DNA of 64,000 bases from Carya illinoinensis (lineage: Eukaryota > Streptophyta > Magnoliopsida > Fagales > Juglandaceae), in NCBI RefSeq assembly GCF_018687715.1, contig NC_056764.1:16603501-16667500 (forward strand). Direction: 5' to 3'. The notes beneath the pieces were generated by a model, which did not search any database, had not been told where the DNA came from, and worked only from the letters and a program-made list of their open reading frames with translations. Positions 1-10,788 of this stretch are shown in pieces. Within the stretch, counting starts at the first letter, position 1. Every line of letters starts with the position of its first letter. A program made the position numbers and the translations under genes.

Positions 1-560
1 CATTTGACCACGCTACCCTTAAACACCTATGACAAGCCTTAGCAGCTTGCGGTGCTATGAAAAAAGGGCGCGGAGGTCATTAGACCACACCACCCTTAAA
101 CATCTATGACAAGCCATAGTAGCTTGCGATGTCATGTAAAAAGGGCGCGGAGGTCATCAGACCACGCCACCCTTAAACACCTATGGCGGAAGTTATCAAA
201 GCACGCCATCCTTAAACACCTATGACAAGTCTTAGCAGCTTGCGGTGCCATGTAAAATAGATGTGGAGGTCATCAGACCACACCATCCTTAAACAATTAT
301 GATAAGCCTTAGCAATTTGCGGTGCCATGAAAAAAAAGGCGCAGAGGTCATAAAATCACGCCACCTTTAAACACCTATGGTAAGCCTTAGCAGCTTGTAG
401 TGCCATGAAAAAAGAGCATGAAGGTCATCAGACCATGTCATCTTTAAGCACCTATGATAAGCCTTAGTAGCTTGCGGTACCATATAAAAAGGGCGTGGAG
501 GTCATCAAACCATGCCACCCTTAAATGCCTATGGTGAGTCTTAGCAGCTCATAGTGTCAA
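1..560 (+). repeat. 77-bp tandem repeat array in a Tat-type 3' UTR
   Basis: The motif 'cacccttaaacacctatg' recurs at about 15, 92, 169, 208, 285, 363, 440 and 517. The spacing is 77-78 bp, except for one 39-bp step (169 to 208), which is a half-length unit lacking the 'gacaagccttagcagcttgc' part. Units carry point changes and about 10-15% divergence by eye. The array starts at or before the window edge and decays after about 560. Its position just upstream of the antisense ORF and LTR fits the hypervariable tandem repeats known in 3' untranslated regions of Tat-lineage Ty3/gypsy elements; that assignment is inference, while the repeat itself is directly visible. Confidence 0.9.
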
Positions 561-1240
561 TCAAAATGAGCGCGGTGGGCAACAAAGTGTCCCTCCTTCA
601 TAAGGAAGCGCAAGCATGAAAGCCGATGCCACCCTTTAAACAAAAATCATTGATATTCACAATGAAGGCGCAAGTAAAACAAGAAGAAAAGGTAATTATG
701 GCTAAAACAAAAGCACAAATAAGCAGCAAATAATCCAAAACATATTACACAAGAATCATTATTACAAAGTCTGAAGCAAACAACAGTTTGAAGTATAGGA
801 GTACATGGGTATATTAAAGGAGATTAGGTGCCATCGCCTCCAGCTGGCGGTTGCAAAAGAGGGACTTCTCTGAAGGCATTTGACATTTCAGCCTAGTCAA
901 ATGTGTCAGCTTGATTGCGAGTAGCCACGTCAGGGTGAAATAGACTCCGATCCAAAGCTGCAAGGCCGGTAGAAGGGTCAGTAATCAAACGAGACTTGAG
1001 CCTCAAGATACCAGCACTAGAACTATAAGTGAATGCACAATCTCAGGTCACAAGGAACGAAATCAGCTGGGCATGCAAGCAAGCAACTTCCACTCAGGCA
1101 GCGGCCAACTCATTCTTTATCTCAGTCAACTATTGGTCCTTTGTGATAAAGGCCAGTTGCAACATCCAGTACTCTTTGCCAGAGTCCTTTCGGCTATCCT
1201 TGTATTGCTCATGTCACCCCTGAAGCTCTATCAAAGACCT
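561..1240. other. Tat-element 3' spacer, probable end of the antisense ORF
   Basis: No independent gene is visible here. The stretch 600-840 is A-rich spacer. From about 840 the base composition becomes balanced and continues smoothly into the antisense reading frames that begin at 2142, so it probably contains the degraded C-terminal part of that protein. Short + strand reading frames at 1029-1264 have no recognisable similarity and are probably chance. Confidence 0.4.
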
Positions 1241-2142
1241 CTACACCTCAAAAAGATCAAGTGAGGCAAGGCAGTCCTTTTCCATAGCTAATGCCAACTC
1301 CTTTACTAGCCCGCAATTGCATTCTTGAGAACGGGCTAGCTCCTCAAGAGTAGAGTCTAACTCCCTGGTACAGCCAAGGAGGTCGACATTGAGGCGGCCT
1401 CGCTCAGACTCAAAGTTCCTCTGAGCACAAGAGAGTTGAGCCCTAGCAAAGTCTCTCTTCGACTCAAGAAGCATTGATGCAAAATCATCCCTGACCTTCA
1501 CCTTTTGGGCTCGGCATACCTCATCATGAAGCCTAAGGACTTCATTTTCAAAAATTTCCAGGTCGCCATGTAGGGAGTGAGAATAGCCCTCAGGCTATTC
1601 TAACAATATTTCCAACTTCCTCTTCCTCGAGCAGTTATAAAAATGGCCGTTCAAAAATTTCCAGGTCGCCATGCGGAAACTAAGAGCGTTACCCTTGACA
1701 AACGGCCACAAGTTATAAAAAGGTAGAAATTCTCGAACAGTTAGGTCAGGGTAAAACTCCCTAAGGGGCTCCAAAGCCATACGGAACACGATACAGTTGC
1801 AGAGAAAGGCCCTCAATGCGAAGGGATGGAGTTGAACAGGAGCAATGTGAAGAAGATCCATAATGTCGCACAAAGGGTGACAAAAAGGAAGCCTTAACCC
1901 TTGGAGCAACAAAGACACGGTCAGAGTGACCTTGCCTATGAAACCCTTGTGTCCTCAACACATCCTCAAGAAGGAATTTCTAGCAACCTTGTGTTGAGAA
2001 TACGATACTCCTCCCAAATCACTGCCAAGTCCCGTTGCCTGAGTATTGAACGCCTCCCAAAACTTTCGTAGGTTAGGACATCAAGAATGTGGGGCGACTG
2101 CACATGGGTAAGACGAGCAGAAATGCTACCATGTTCAGCCAT
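1241..2142 (-). pseudogene. Antisense extra ORF (aORF) of a Tat-lineage gypsy element
   Basis: Read on the - strand, a protein begins with MAEHGS at 2142 and breaks into three frames (2142-1966, about 1961-1761, 1918-1595). The last fragment, with IAPVQLHPFALRAFL, REFLPFYNLWPF and FRMATWKFLN, matches the plant 'putative gypsy-type transposon' domain (Pfam PF04195 type). A coiled-coil-like segment rich in E, L and R follows at 1501-1241. Such ORFs occur in Tat-lineage elements, antisense between integrase and the 3' LTR, and their function is unknown. Here it lies antisense to the LTR reading direction. Frameshifts at about 1965 and 1915 make it a pseudogene. The family match is from recognition, not a search. 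Confidence 0.65.
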
Positions 2143-2691
2143 GGGAAGAGAGGGTGAAAGGTGATAAGCAAGTAACGAAGAAGGGACAAGCAAGAGTGAG
2201 AGTCAGAAAGAAGGCACGAGCAAGAAGAGAAAGTACAGAAAGAGGGAGTGAAAGAACCAAAGGTAATATATTTGTATATTGAATACGAAGGATTGGCCAT
2301 CTTAGGCATCGTGACCTGACAGAGGGATGGAGTGGAATGGGAACCATTGCACATAACCCTGTAATTGTCGCCATGTCAGAAGTAAGTCATCAGTACCCTT
2401 ATTTCTTGGAAACTAGAAGTGGCGGGGTGAAAAGTATGATGGGATAGCGAGGTAGCCTAATGGTTTGACAAGAAGGGCGGCCCATCGAGTTTAATGCAAA
2501 ATGGGTCCGTGGGTATTTAAAAGGCCTGAAAAGTTCAACCCGAGTTACTGGCAACAACAACAGAGTTTGTGTTCTGAAATATAGTTTACATAGAATTGTG
2601 AGAGCAAATTCACTATAGTAAAAAGCAAAATGAAATTTCCCATGCCTAGGGGCGAAGGGAATTAGTGGAGGTAACTGGAGGGTCCATTTAG

Positions 2692-3087
2692 TGTTTAGGC
2701 CCAACAGGGAATTGTCTCAATCACACAGCCCAAGCTGGATGTTTGAGGCCCAGCAAGGCTCTATGTTCCGCCTTACATGGAGGGATAAGAGTTTCAAAGA
2801 GCGTTTATGATTACTCCAATTATTCCGAGATAATCTAAGCTAATAAGCATCCCATGAGATAGGTATCACGTGAGCATGATCCAACTACAGTGTTGATCCA
2901 ACTCAACCTAATACCCATATATATAGATACCAGGTAACCCAAAGAGATCTTTAAATGAATTCTTAATTAGTTGTATGTTACTCTTTACTGACTTAAGCAT
3001 CAGAGTGGTTTTAGGCGTGCAACGCCGACATTCCTTCACATATTGCATGTGAGTAGTTACGTTTGGTGGTGAGACACGTTCTCAACA
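2692..3087 (+). mobile_element. 3' LTR of the Tat-type gypsy element (approximate ends)
   Basis: The block opens with tgtttaggcccaac and closes with acgttctcaaca, giving TG...CA ends of about 396 bp. It contains a TATA-like run (ccatatatatagatacc, about 2912-2930). Downstream is the phrase 'ttactgacttaagcatcaga' (about 2985), a transcription-start-region signature often seen in Tat/Ogre-type LTRs. A purine-rich tract lies just upstream (about 2648-2680). The 5' LTR is outside the window, so the exact ends and the target-site duplication cannot be confirmed. It orients the element on the + strand. Confidence 0.55.
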
Positions 3088-3094
3088 GTTCGCA

Positions 3095-3290
3095 TGCAGA
3101 TATTTTGTTAAAAATTGAATAAAATATTATTATAATATAATTTTTTAATATTAGTTTTGTTTTAAAATTTGAAAAATTTGAATTGTTTATTTTATTTTTT
3201 GTGAAAATTTGAAAAAGTTGTAATGATTATATGAGGTGAGATGAGATAGTTTGATTTTATGTAACCAAACCAGATAGATTTTACCTATGA
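3095..3290. mobile_element. Degraded MITE-like repeat
   Basis: The series gaataaaatattattata, tttttaatattagttttgt, gaaaatttgaaaaagttgta, gatgagatagtttgatttta and 'aaccaaacca' is the order of motifs in a very abundant short non-autonomous transposon that I recall from Fagales/Juglandaceae genomes. The usual left end is missing: the copy begins directly after the LTR, so it is truncated. No terminal inverted repeat pair or target-site duplication can be shown. Family and taxon are from memory only. Confidence 0.4.
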
Positions 3291-3499
3291 TATGGATTTC
3301 ATATTTAAAAAAAAAAAAGATTTTACCTACGATATTTTAAGGAGAAAGAAAAATCTAAGATATCAATTGCAACATTTTAATCTTGACGTGCATAATCATA
3401 GTCTATAAAAATTTTCTATAGTTACGCAAAATATAGTTAAAATGTGAAGTTAGAGATTTATAATTATTTGATTACTAAATTGATTAGTCTCTAAAGAAA

Positions 3500-4050
3500 T
3501 TTATAAGTCTAAGTCATCTCACAAAACCTTCAATAAGAGGGGATTGCTCATTACTTATAAACATGTCCAAAACGTTGTTTACAAGCAATGTGAGATCATT
3601 TCTTAACACCCTCCCTTAAGTATAGGCCAATATTTTTTATGGTCCTTATCAAGAGGTAAGTAGTGTGGGCCCCTCCAAACGTCCTGTAGTAGACTTTGGT
3701 ACAATGAAGAGATTAATGATCTTAAATCATCTCATAAAACCGGTTCAATAAAAGAGTGTTGTTCATTATTTATAAACATGTCCAAAACTTTGTCCACAAA
3801 CAATGTGAGGTTTATTCCTTAACACATTTCCTCATATGCAGGCCAATATTTTTCCTGATCTTTGTCACAAGATAAGTAATGTGGATCTCCATTCGTCTTG
3901 TGGTAGACTCAGATACCAAAAAAAAATTTATGTGTATAATTCATTTCATAAAATCAGTTCAACAATAGAATATTACTTTTTAATTGTAAACATATTCGAG
4001 ACATTGTCCATACAACGTTGGATAATTCCTCAACAGTCTCGTGTATACTA
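3500..4050. repeat. Three diverged tandem copies of a 213-bp unit
   Basis: Equivalent points 'aagtcatctc', 'aaatcatctc' and 'aattcatttc' fall at 3511, 3724 and 3938, a spacing of 213 and 214 bp. Each unit carries the same ordered words: 'aaacatgtccaaaac', 'caatgtgag', 'caggccaatattttt' and 'gtagactttggta' or close variants. Copies 1 and 2 are closest; copy 3 is more diverged and truncated. Nothing suggests coding. It may be a locally amplified piece of an older transposon. Confidence 0.75.
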
Positions 4051-4300
4051 ATTTGACCTCAATATATGGCCTTTTCATTCAAAAATATTTTTTACATAAA
4101 AAACATGTCAACACAAGACGGAGAATGAAATACTAATTTAAATTTGATAAATCATTTCTTGCATTTTGCGTGCCGCTAAGCACAACTTTTATATATATAT
4201 ATATATATAATTCTTTATACTACACTACAATTTTATTCTTATTTTATTATATAAAATTTGATATATTTATTATTATTAAATTATTAAATAATAATAAATA

Positions 4301-4332
<32 letters not shown>

Positions 4333-5414
4333 ATATCCTTCCAGTTGGGGACCGGACTCTTTGACCATGGTCGGAAGTTGTTGTCTAATAAAATCTATGT
4401 TTTGCATGCAAACCAAGATGGTCCTTCACTTGCCACTTGTACACCCACCCGGTTGGCACAAATGGGGGGACCACATGGTACGAACGGGGACCAACCTAGA
4501 GATACGTATAATTAATTATCATAATGAATTCTTGAGCATACAGTCATGAGTCATTATGGTACTGTATACTACCACAACTCACAATACCGGCGGCGCATAA
4601 TTTATTTTCAGTGGGATGTGAATTAAATGCCTAATATAAATATATAAATATATATATATATATATAAATATAATGATATTATGTCATTTGAATTTATCTC
4701 TTCAATTTAATCGCTCATATATATATATATATTTTTTTTTATTTAATAATTAAAAAAGTGATTATTAATATATTAATATTTTTTATTTTTTCAAAAATAT
4801 TTAAAAACTGTTTAAAAGAAAAAATAAAATATATAAATATATATATATATATATAATTTACACTAGGAGACATGCCCAGCAATCAAACCAGGGCGGCATA
4901 ATAATAGTACCCATATATAAAAGCCAAATTGATGCGGTAGTATTGCCTGTCTCTGATTTGTAATACTTTGAAACCATTTCATCACTAATTTCATAAAAAA
5001 TATCTTCTTCAATATAAGTAATTAGATCATTCAGTTACACAATCGATATTATACAATATTATAAAAAACAATATCTCCAAACATGTAAAATTATTCAAAG
5101 AATCCAAACGATTTATATATAGGAGAGAATATACATTTTTAATGACTACAAATATATAAAAAAAAAAGTTCTTAATTACAAACCTGTATATTTTTTTTTT
5201 TTTGGGGTGCAATAATAATTAGTTTTATAATTTTCTAAAATTTTACATATTATATATAATATATTAGAAACTAGTGGGATTTTGTATGGTGGGTGCACTT
5301 TTTATTTTATTTTATTTATTTAACAAATGGGGTGGGGGTTTTGAACCCTGGTTTTGCATTTGGAGAACAGGTTCATACAAGGGATCACACATAATTCTAG
5401 AAATATGATAAAAT
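4051..5414. other. AT-rich intergenic DNA with AT/TG microsatellites
   Basis: No gene is visible. (AT)n or (TA)n runs lie near 4190-4209, 4312-4332, 4640-4668, 4718-4731 and 4836-4855, with a short (TG)n at about 4300-4311. A less AT-rich island at 4333-4560 (GGGGACC and CACCCGG words) has no open reading frame I can assign. Poly-T and poly-A runs lie at about 5155-5205. Confidence 0.7.
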
Positions 5415-6060
5415 AAGGTTTGGAGAAACTATTTAGGACTTCAGTTTCAACCAAGTTTTCGCAGTTTCAATTTGATTCCAACCATTTAAAGTTTCACTAG
5501 AGTTGAAATCCTATTTTGTTTGGCACAATTTAGATGGTTGGATGGAATAGAGTTTCGCTTAGGTGGCATGATCTCACACCTTGATCCCTTCACAATCTAT
5601 CTCGTTATTCCTCTTGGTGCCTATGTCCAATACTAATCACCAAGTATGGCTAAGGTCTTTCTAAGTATCTAAATACAACTTCTCTAACCTAATTTGGATA
5701 TTTCACATTGTGATTTTGAAAATACTGCACTTGATGCTACAATTGAGATTACTATTCATTCCAAGGAAATGAAAATAAACTTTGTACTTTAAAATTCTAA
5801 ATATTCACACTAACCTAACTATACAATTCGTTTATCGGAATTCAACCCCGAAGTGCCTCAAAAAAAGTAAAACGCATTTTTGAACAAGCATTTCGTCCAA
5901 AAATTGAAAAAATGATTATTACGACATAAAATCATAAATTATCAACTAAGTCTAACGACACAAACCATATTGGATTCTGACAATTCTAATTATCCCAAAT
6001 AAATAAAATCGTGCTTCTAACATCATAGTGAGTGGTAATATTAACTATGCTGATAGACTA
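5415..6060 (-). mobile_element. Truncated LTR fragment, same family as the solo LTR at 16365-30136
   Basis: The reverse complement matches 16450-17090 along its length. Shared words include tcacattgtgattttgaaaa against its complement, 'gatctcacaccttg', 'attccaaccatttaa' and 'aacctaatttgg'. It therefore represents the 5' part of a long LTR on the - strand. Similarity ends at about 5415 on the left, and on the right it stops exactly where another LTR of the family begins (6061). Divergence is visibly higher than between the element pairs elsewhere in the window, so the copy is old. Confidence 0.7.
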
Positions 6061-7570
6061 TGTGACGCCCCCAACCCCTGCTTGGGAGTGAACGGTGACT
6101 GAAGGTTCGGAACATATAACACAAAGCTACATAACTCTCGTACATAACAATTAAGATGCAATGCACCTATTAATCTAGCATTATGCAGTATATCGCAGTG
6201 AAAATTCTACTCAAGTCAAGTAAAATAAGACAGATATCATGGTACCGAAGCACATAAATCCAAAATAGCAATTTTCATAAAAATATTTCAAATGACCTAA
6301 TTGTTCCCAAAGAACTCCCAAAAATATGGGACCATCATTTCAATTGTTATCAAAACAAACTATCCATCATCAAAAGGGTCACATAATAAAAATGTCTTCT
6401 TGCATGGTCAATTCTACTTTGCCTTATCCTAGTTCAGAATCCTTCTTAGTTCCTCAAAGAGTTGTAGCACTTTTGTGATAAATTGGTTTGCAACTTTTAG
6501 CCTCTCAAAAATGGATGGCTCTAGAGAGACCGCATGTCTGTTTGGAGTCTCCTTAGGGATCTGGGGAGCTGACCTCTAGTGCTTCCCCATGACTTTTCTC
6601 TTGAGTTCCTATCACAACTTCAATCATTCCAAGTGAGGGAATGGTAATAGAAACTACCACACTGAGATTTTGAGAAATCTCAATAAGTAAACAAATAACG
6701 TGTAATAGATATCATAAACATATGAAAGTAAACCAAAATGAATACATGGACATGAAACTTTACTTTTGAATTTTACTTTTGAAAACACTATGTAGATTAG
6801 AACTTTTGTAGCCTTTTTCATAGAACATCTTTTCATCATTTCATTCTTGTAAATTTAAAGCATACATGTGAGCTCGACTTCTTATTCATATAACATAGCA
6901 TAACTTGTCATAGAGTTCAAGGCCTTAATCGTTAACTTTAACATATAATTGAATACCTCACAGTTCCTCCATGCACCATGTGTTGCCTGTTAGTTACCGC
7001 ATTAACCGTTGGCCCAATTTAATCAAGGTGACTATGTCTTACTTTTAATCATACATATTACGGCAATTCGCATTTTTGCCTTCTTCGTAGAGCACCCACT
7101 AGCTTTAGGTGCAACCTCGCTCTAGTATCCTTTTCTTTTAGAAACCATTCGAAGTCCAACTACTATACTTTGTCGACCCAAGGGTTACCACTCTATTTTA
7201 GACACTCTTGAGTGGATAGTGGAGTTCCACTAGGGCATTCCCACATTCTAGCATTTGAGGTCACAAAACTTTAAAAGTCTCTTTTTCTTTTAAGAAAAGT
7301 TTCACAAAACCCAATGCATGTGACATGAACTATGAAATTTTGTACTTTCATGGAACACATGCAAATGCCGAAACTCATTAAGAAATCAAGCACAACCATA
7401 TACCTTTTGTGTTACGGCTTGAAAATATTAGAACATGCGACCATGTTCTTAATCATAAATCCTAAGGCATTCGATCAACAAACAAGAAGCGGGCATTCAC
7501 AACTTCAAGTCTTCTCGGCAAGGAGGTAAAAAGCAAAGTTGTGAATATTAGAACATGCGACCATGTTCTT
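6061..7570 (-). mobile_element. LTR (copy A) of the long-LTR gypsy family, right end uncertain
   Basis: The + strand starts tgtgacgcccccaacccctg; its complement, ending ggggttgggggcgtcaca, is the LTR 3' end also seen at 30118-30136. Interior words are shared with copy B (10337-12169): 'aatctcaataagta', 'tagttaccgca', 'gtggagttccact', 'agcatttg' and 'ccaatgcatgtgacatga'. No open reading frame or domain is present. The 5' end of this - strand LTR is not defined and no matching flanking duplication (expected 'gacta') was found, so it may be truncated. Confidence 0.65.
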
Positions 7571-7572
7571 AA
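7424..7572. repeat. Exact 29-bp direct repeat containing a hairpin
   Basis: The same 29 bases occur at 7424-7452 and 7544-7572, 120 bp apart. Each contains agaacatgcgaccatgttct, a perfect 8-bp inverted repeat around a 4-base loop. Related words 'ggcaaggaggtaaaa' (about 7517) and 'gccaaggaagtaaaa' (about 7588) suggest a diverged local duplication with an internal deletion. Confidence 0.8.
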
Positions 7573-7978
7573 CCGCTAAGTATTCTTGCCAAGGAAGTAA
7601 AACATCTTACTCATTGCCTAACTCTGATGTCTAGTCCGGTCGTCATTGGGTCTCCTTGCCTACCGAGAGATAATTCTTCTCGCCCTGTTGGCCAAGATAA
7701 TTCTCTTCACTACACACAGGACAAGGCTTCTTTCCCAGCTTTGTTCAGATCTCCTCAGCTTTGTTCAGATCTCATTGCCTCTCATCAATCCGGATCTGTA
7801 GTCTCTTCTTTTGTACCAAAAAAGGCTCTCCTTTTGCACTGAATCCTCCAATTCCTTCAAATCCAACAAAATAAAGAAAAATATATAGAAACAAAATAAG
7901 TTCAATAGAATTAAAGGAAAACTAACACTTTTCATAAATAAAAAAGCAATAAAAATCACATAAACATAACATGTATCA
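7573..7978 (-). mobile_element. Remnant of an Athila 3' LTR
   Basis: The right end ('aaaatcacataaacataacatgtatca', then a polypurine-type junction 'aatactcccgaacataag') aligns with the Athila LTR end and junction at 13490-13530. The family-specific phrase 'cctcaagcaa' follows in both. The left part (7620-7860) contains a tandem 'cagctttgttcagatctc' duplication at about 7736-7772 and no coding potential. Most of a usual 1.3-kb Athila LTR is missing, apparently replaced by LTR copy A. Confidence 0.45.
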
Positions 7979-9823
7979 AATACTCCCGAACATAAGCTTT
8001 GTTCGCCCTCAAGCAAGGAAACAATTAAAACAAGCATTAGTTTGATTCATAAAATTTATTGTCTCAAAGACTGCCTAAAGTTTATAATTCAAAAGAATCA
8101 TTCAACATTAATCAAGTCCAAAAGTTGATTTAAAACTCAAGTCCACCTCATTATCCATCCTTACATTCATGCATACCTCTCATTCTCACTTCATCATCAG
8201 CTCCCCGGATGGTTTTATACAAACAAGTAATAAGTAATGGATCTCTAAAAACTCCATAGGCTTGCTTTTCAAATCGCTCTCCACTAATATAGAATAGAAA
8301 CTATCAACAGGGATCAATAGGTCTTTATTAAGCTTGTACTATAAGGCTAGGGTGAGGGCTACAAAGAAAAGGTAGGATTCAAATAGAGCAGGAGAACTTA
8401 AGTTTGAGCACCAATAGAACGAATAGAGCATTCTCACTTCTAACACAAACATCTCTCAACATACCTCTCTTTGTCAAACTTCCAAAAATCTCTTTCTTCA
8501 CCCCACTGTTCGGCATGTCGGATTTTTTTTTTCTTTTTTTATGCTTTTGCAAACGACTCTGAGTCGTCCACCTTGGTTCGTCAATACACATAGTCACCTT
8601 GTTGACACCCCCAAACTAATGATTTTGATAATATGAATTATGATACTCTTTACTTGTAGACCTTCTACCTCTCTCACCTTTTATGCTCTTTTGAGTTTGT
8701 GTAAACTTAGTTCTCTTGAAATGTGAGGAAATCAGTGTTTAAGCTCAAATAGGGTAGGGAATATGATTGTTTACAAGAAAGAAAAATTTAAGGCCAAAAT
8801 ATAATTCGATGAAGCTCAAAGGGGTAACTAGGGATAAAGATAATACATAGGTAAGCTTGAAAGGCTCAATTGATCCAAAGAATGCCTTAATCATTTCCCT
8901 AGTAATATTTTGTCTAGGATTTCACCTCGAGTGTAATCAAACAAGTTCTAGAGTAATTTGAGACCATACAAATTCACAAAATTCACATAAAGTTTCTCTA
9001 GGTATGCAAAACGATTAATGATCATTATAAGCATTCATTGAACATAAAAAAAAATATCAAATTAAGCAAGATCAAGTAAAGAATCAACAGCTAGACTTAA
9101 GCAATGAGAATTTTTCCTAAAAATTATAATCAATTTCAATCATATTCTTATCATAGGCTTTTTATTCATCAAACCATATTGTTGTTGTTGTTGTTATTAT
9201 TATTATTGTTGTTGTTGTTGTTGTTATTGTTATTGTTGTTATTGTCGTTGTTATTGTTATTGTTGTTATTGTTGTTATTATTATTATTATTATTGTTATT
9301 ATTATTATTTTAAATAAATAAATTAAATTTCCTTGCCCCAAACTTAAATATCACATTGTTTGCAATGGGAAAGAGGAAGAAAAAACTAAAGAAGAGAATG
9401 AAAGAAGGTAAGAGATGCTCCCCTGATTTTCTCTTTTCTTCCAATTGAATATTTTCCTTGAAGGTGTAGCCATTTACCCATTGGAAATCTCTTTGGCCTC
9501 TTCATTCCTGCAAGATGAAAGCAAAAGAATAAGATTAAGCAAAAATAAAACTTAAACAAAAAAAAAATTAAAACTTGGCTTGCCTCCCAAAAGCGCTTTA
9601 TTTAAAGCCTATCGCTAGACATTATCCTCTCATCATATATCAGTGGTGAGATCAATGGAACACTTTTCCTAGTTAAAAGTCTCCATCCACATAGGGTTTT
9701 AATCTGTCCATTGACTTTAAATGTCCCTTTTGTCTTGTGATGTACTTCAACCATCCTATAGGGAAAGACACAAGTCACCACAAACAGTCTAGACCACCGA
9801 GAGCATAACTTTCTCAGAAAGAG
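7979..9823 (-). mobile_element. Athila 3' spacer (first copy)
   Basis: This stretch is collinear with 13511-15270 of the second Athila copy. Shared words include 'ggatttcacct', 'atcatttccctagt' and 'cttggcttgcctcccaaaa' (9578 and about 15052). It corresponds to the region between integrase and the 3' LTR, where some Athila elements carry an env-like ORF; no such ORF survives here. It also contains a long TTG/TTA trinucleotide run. Confidence 0.65.
9179..9312. repeat. (TTG/TTA)n trinucleotide microsatellite
   Basis: About 130 bp of uninterrupted trinucleotides ttg, tta and gtt. On the + strand it reads as a run of leucine codons, which is a repeat artefact and not a protein. Confidence 0.95.
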
Positions 9824-10336
9824 TCAAAGTCTTGAGTTAAATAATAAATATTTTTGCCCGACTTCGAATTCCCTTCTCAAAATATGCTTATCATGCCATC
9901 TTTTAGTTTTATCTTTATAAATCTGAGTATTCTTATAAGCATCATTACGAAACTCATCCATCTCATTGATTTGAAATATTCTCTTCTCGCCAGCTACTTG
10001 TAAATCAAAGTTTAGTGTTCTCATTGCCCAATAGGCTCTGTGTTCTAGCTCCAAGGCTAGATGATATGCTTTTCCATAAATGAGCCAATAAGGCAACATC
10101 CCGATTGGTGTTTTGAATGCTGTCTGATAGGGTCATAGCGCATCATCTAACCATCTTACCAAGTCTGTCCAAAAGGTACTCACGGTCTTCTCCAATATGC
10201 ACTTTAGCTCCCGATTAGACACCTTGACCTGACCGCTTGTTTGACAATGGTATGGTGTCGTCACATGATGGGTAACTCCATACTTAGTCAGTAGCGCTTC
10301 AAATTAGTGATTGCAAAAATGCTTCCCACTATCACT
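9824..10336 (-). pseudogene. Athila integrase, C-terminal part (first copy)
   Basis: The - strand encodes the end of an Athila integrase: GKHFCN, a [15 protein letters not shown] segment, 'TSGQV.VSNRELK', then [20 protein letters not shown], '[12 protein letters not shown]' and [19 protein letters not shown]. Two in-frame stops interrupt it (in place of the residue after FCN-H, and after 'DDAL'). The N-terminal two-thirds is missing because LTR copy B begins at 10337, inside the catalytic core just after the SDGGKHF-type motif. A non-functional fragment. Confidence 0.85.
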
Positions 10337-10713
10337 TGTGGCGCCACAACCCCACTTGAGATTTGGTGGTGACTAAGATGCCAGGACATGCAATAGAAGG
10401 CTACACACCCCTCGTACATGACAGATAATATGCAATACTCCTAGGTATTCTAGCAGTATGCAATAAACGTTCAATGGAAACAGTAAAAAAGTAAAGAGAA
10501 TTTAAGCAATGCAGTAGGCAATCACAAAGTACATGGTACAAAAAAAAACTTTTACCCCAACCTTGTCCCATCATTGACATCCATAAACAGAGAGTTTTCA
10601 AAATATAGTATGAGTTTGAATTTTCCAAAACATGGGACCAAAATATTTCTTTTCATATATCAAGTTCCGAAAGCATTTCTCCCTTATGGAAAACGGGTCC
10701 CAACACTAAACAT

Positions 10714-10788
<75 letters not shown>

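Noticed and set aside
1..560. Possible CRISPR-like array
   Set aside because: The 77-bp units are repeats throughout with no unique spacers, and the surroundings are a plant retrotransposon.
9104..9313. Reading frame with about 45 consecutive leucines
   Set aside because: It is a translation of the TTG/TTA microsatellite, with no gene features.
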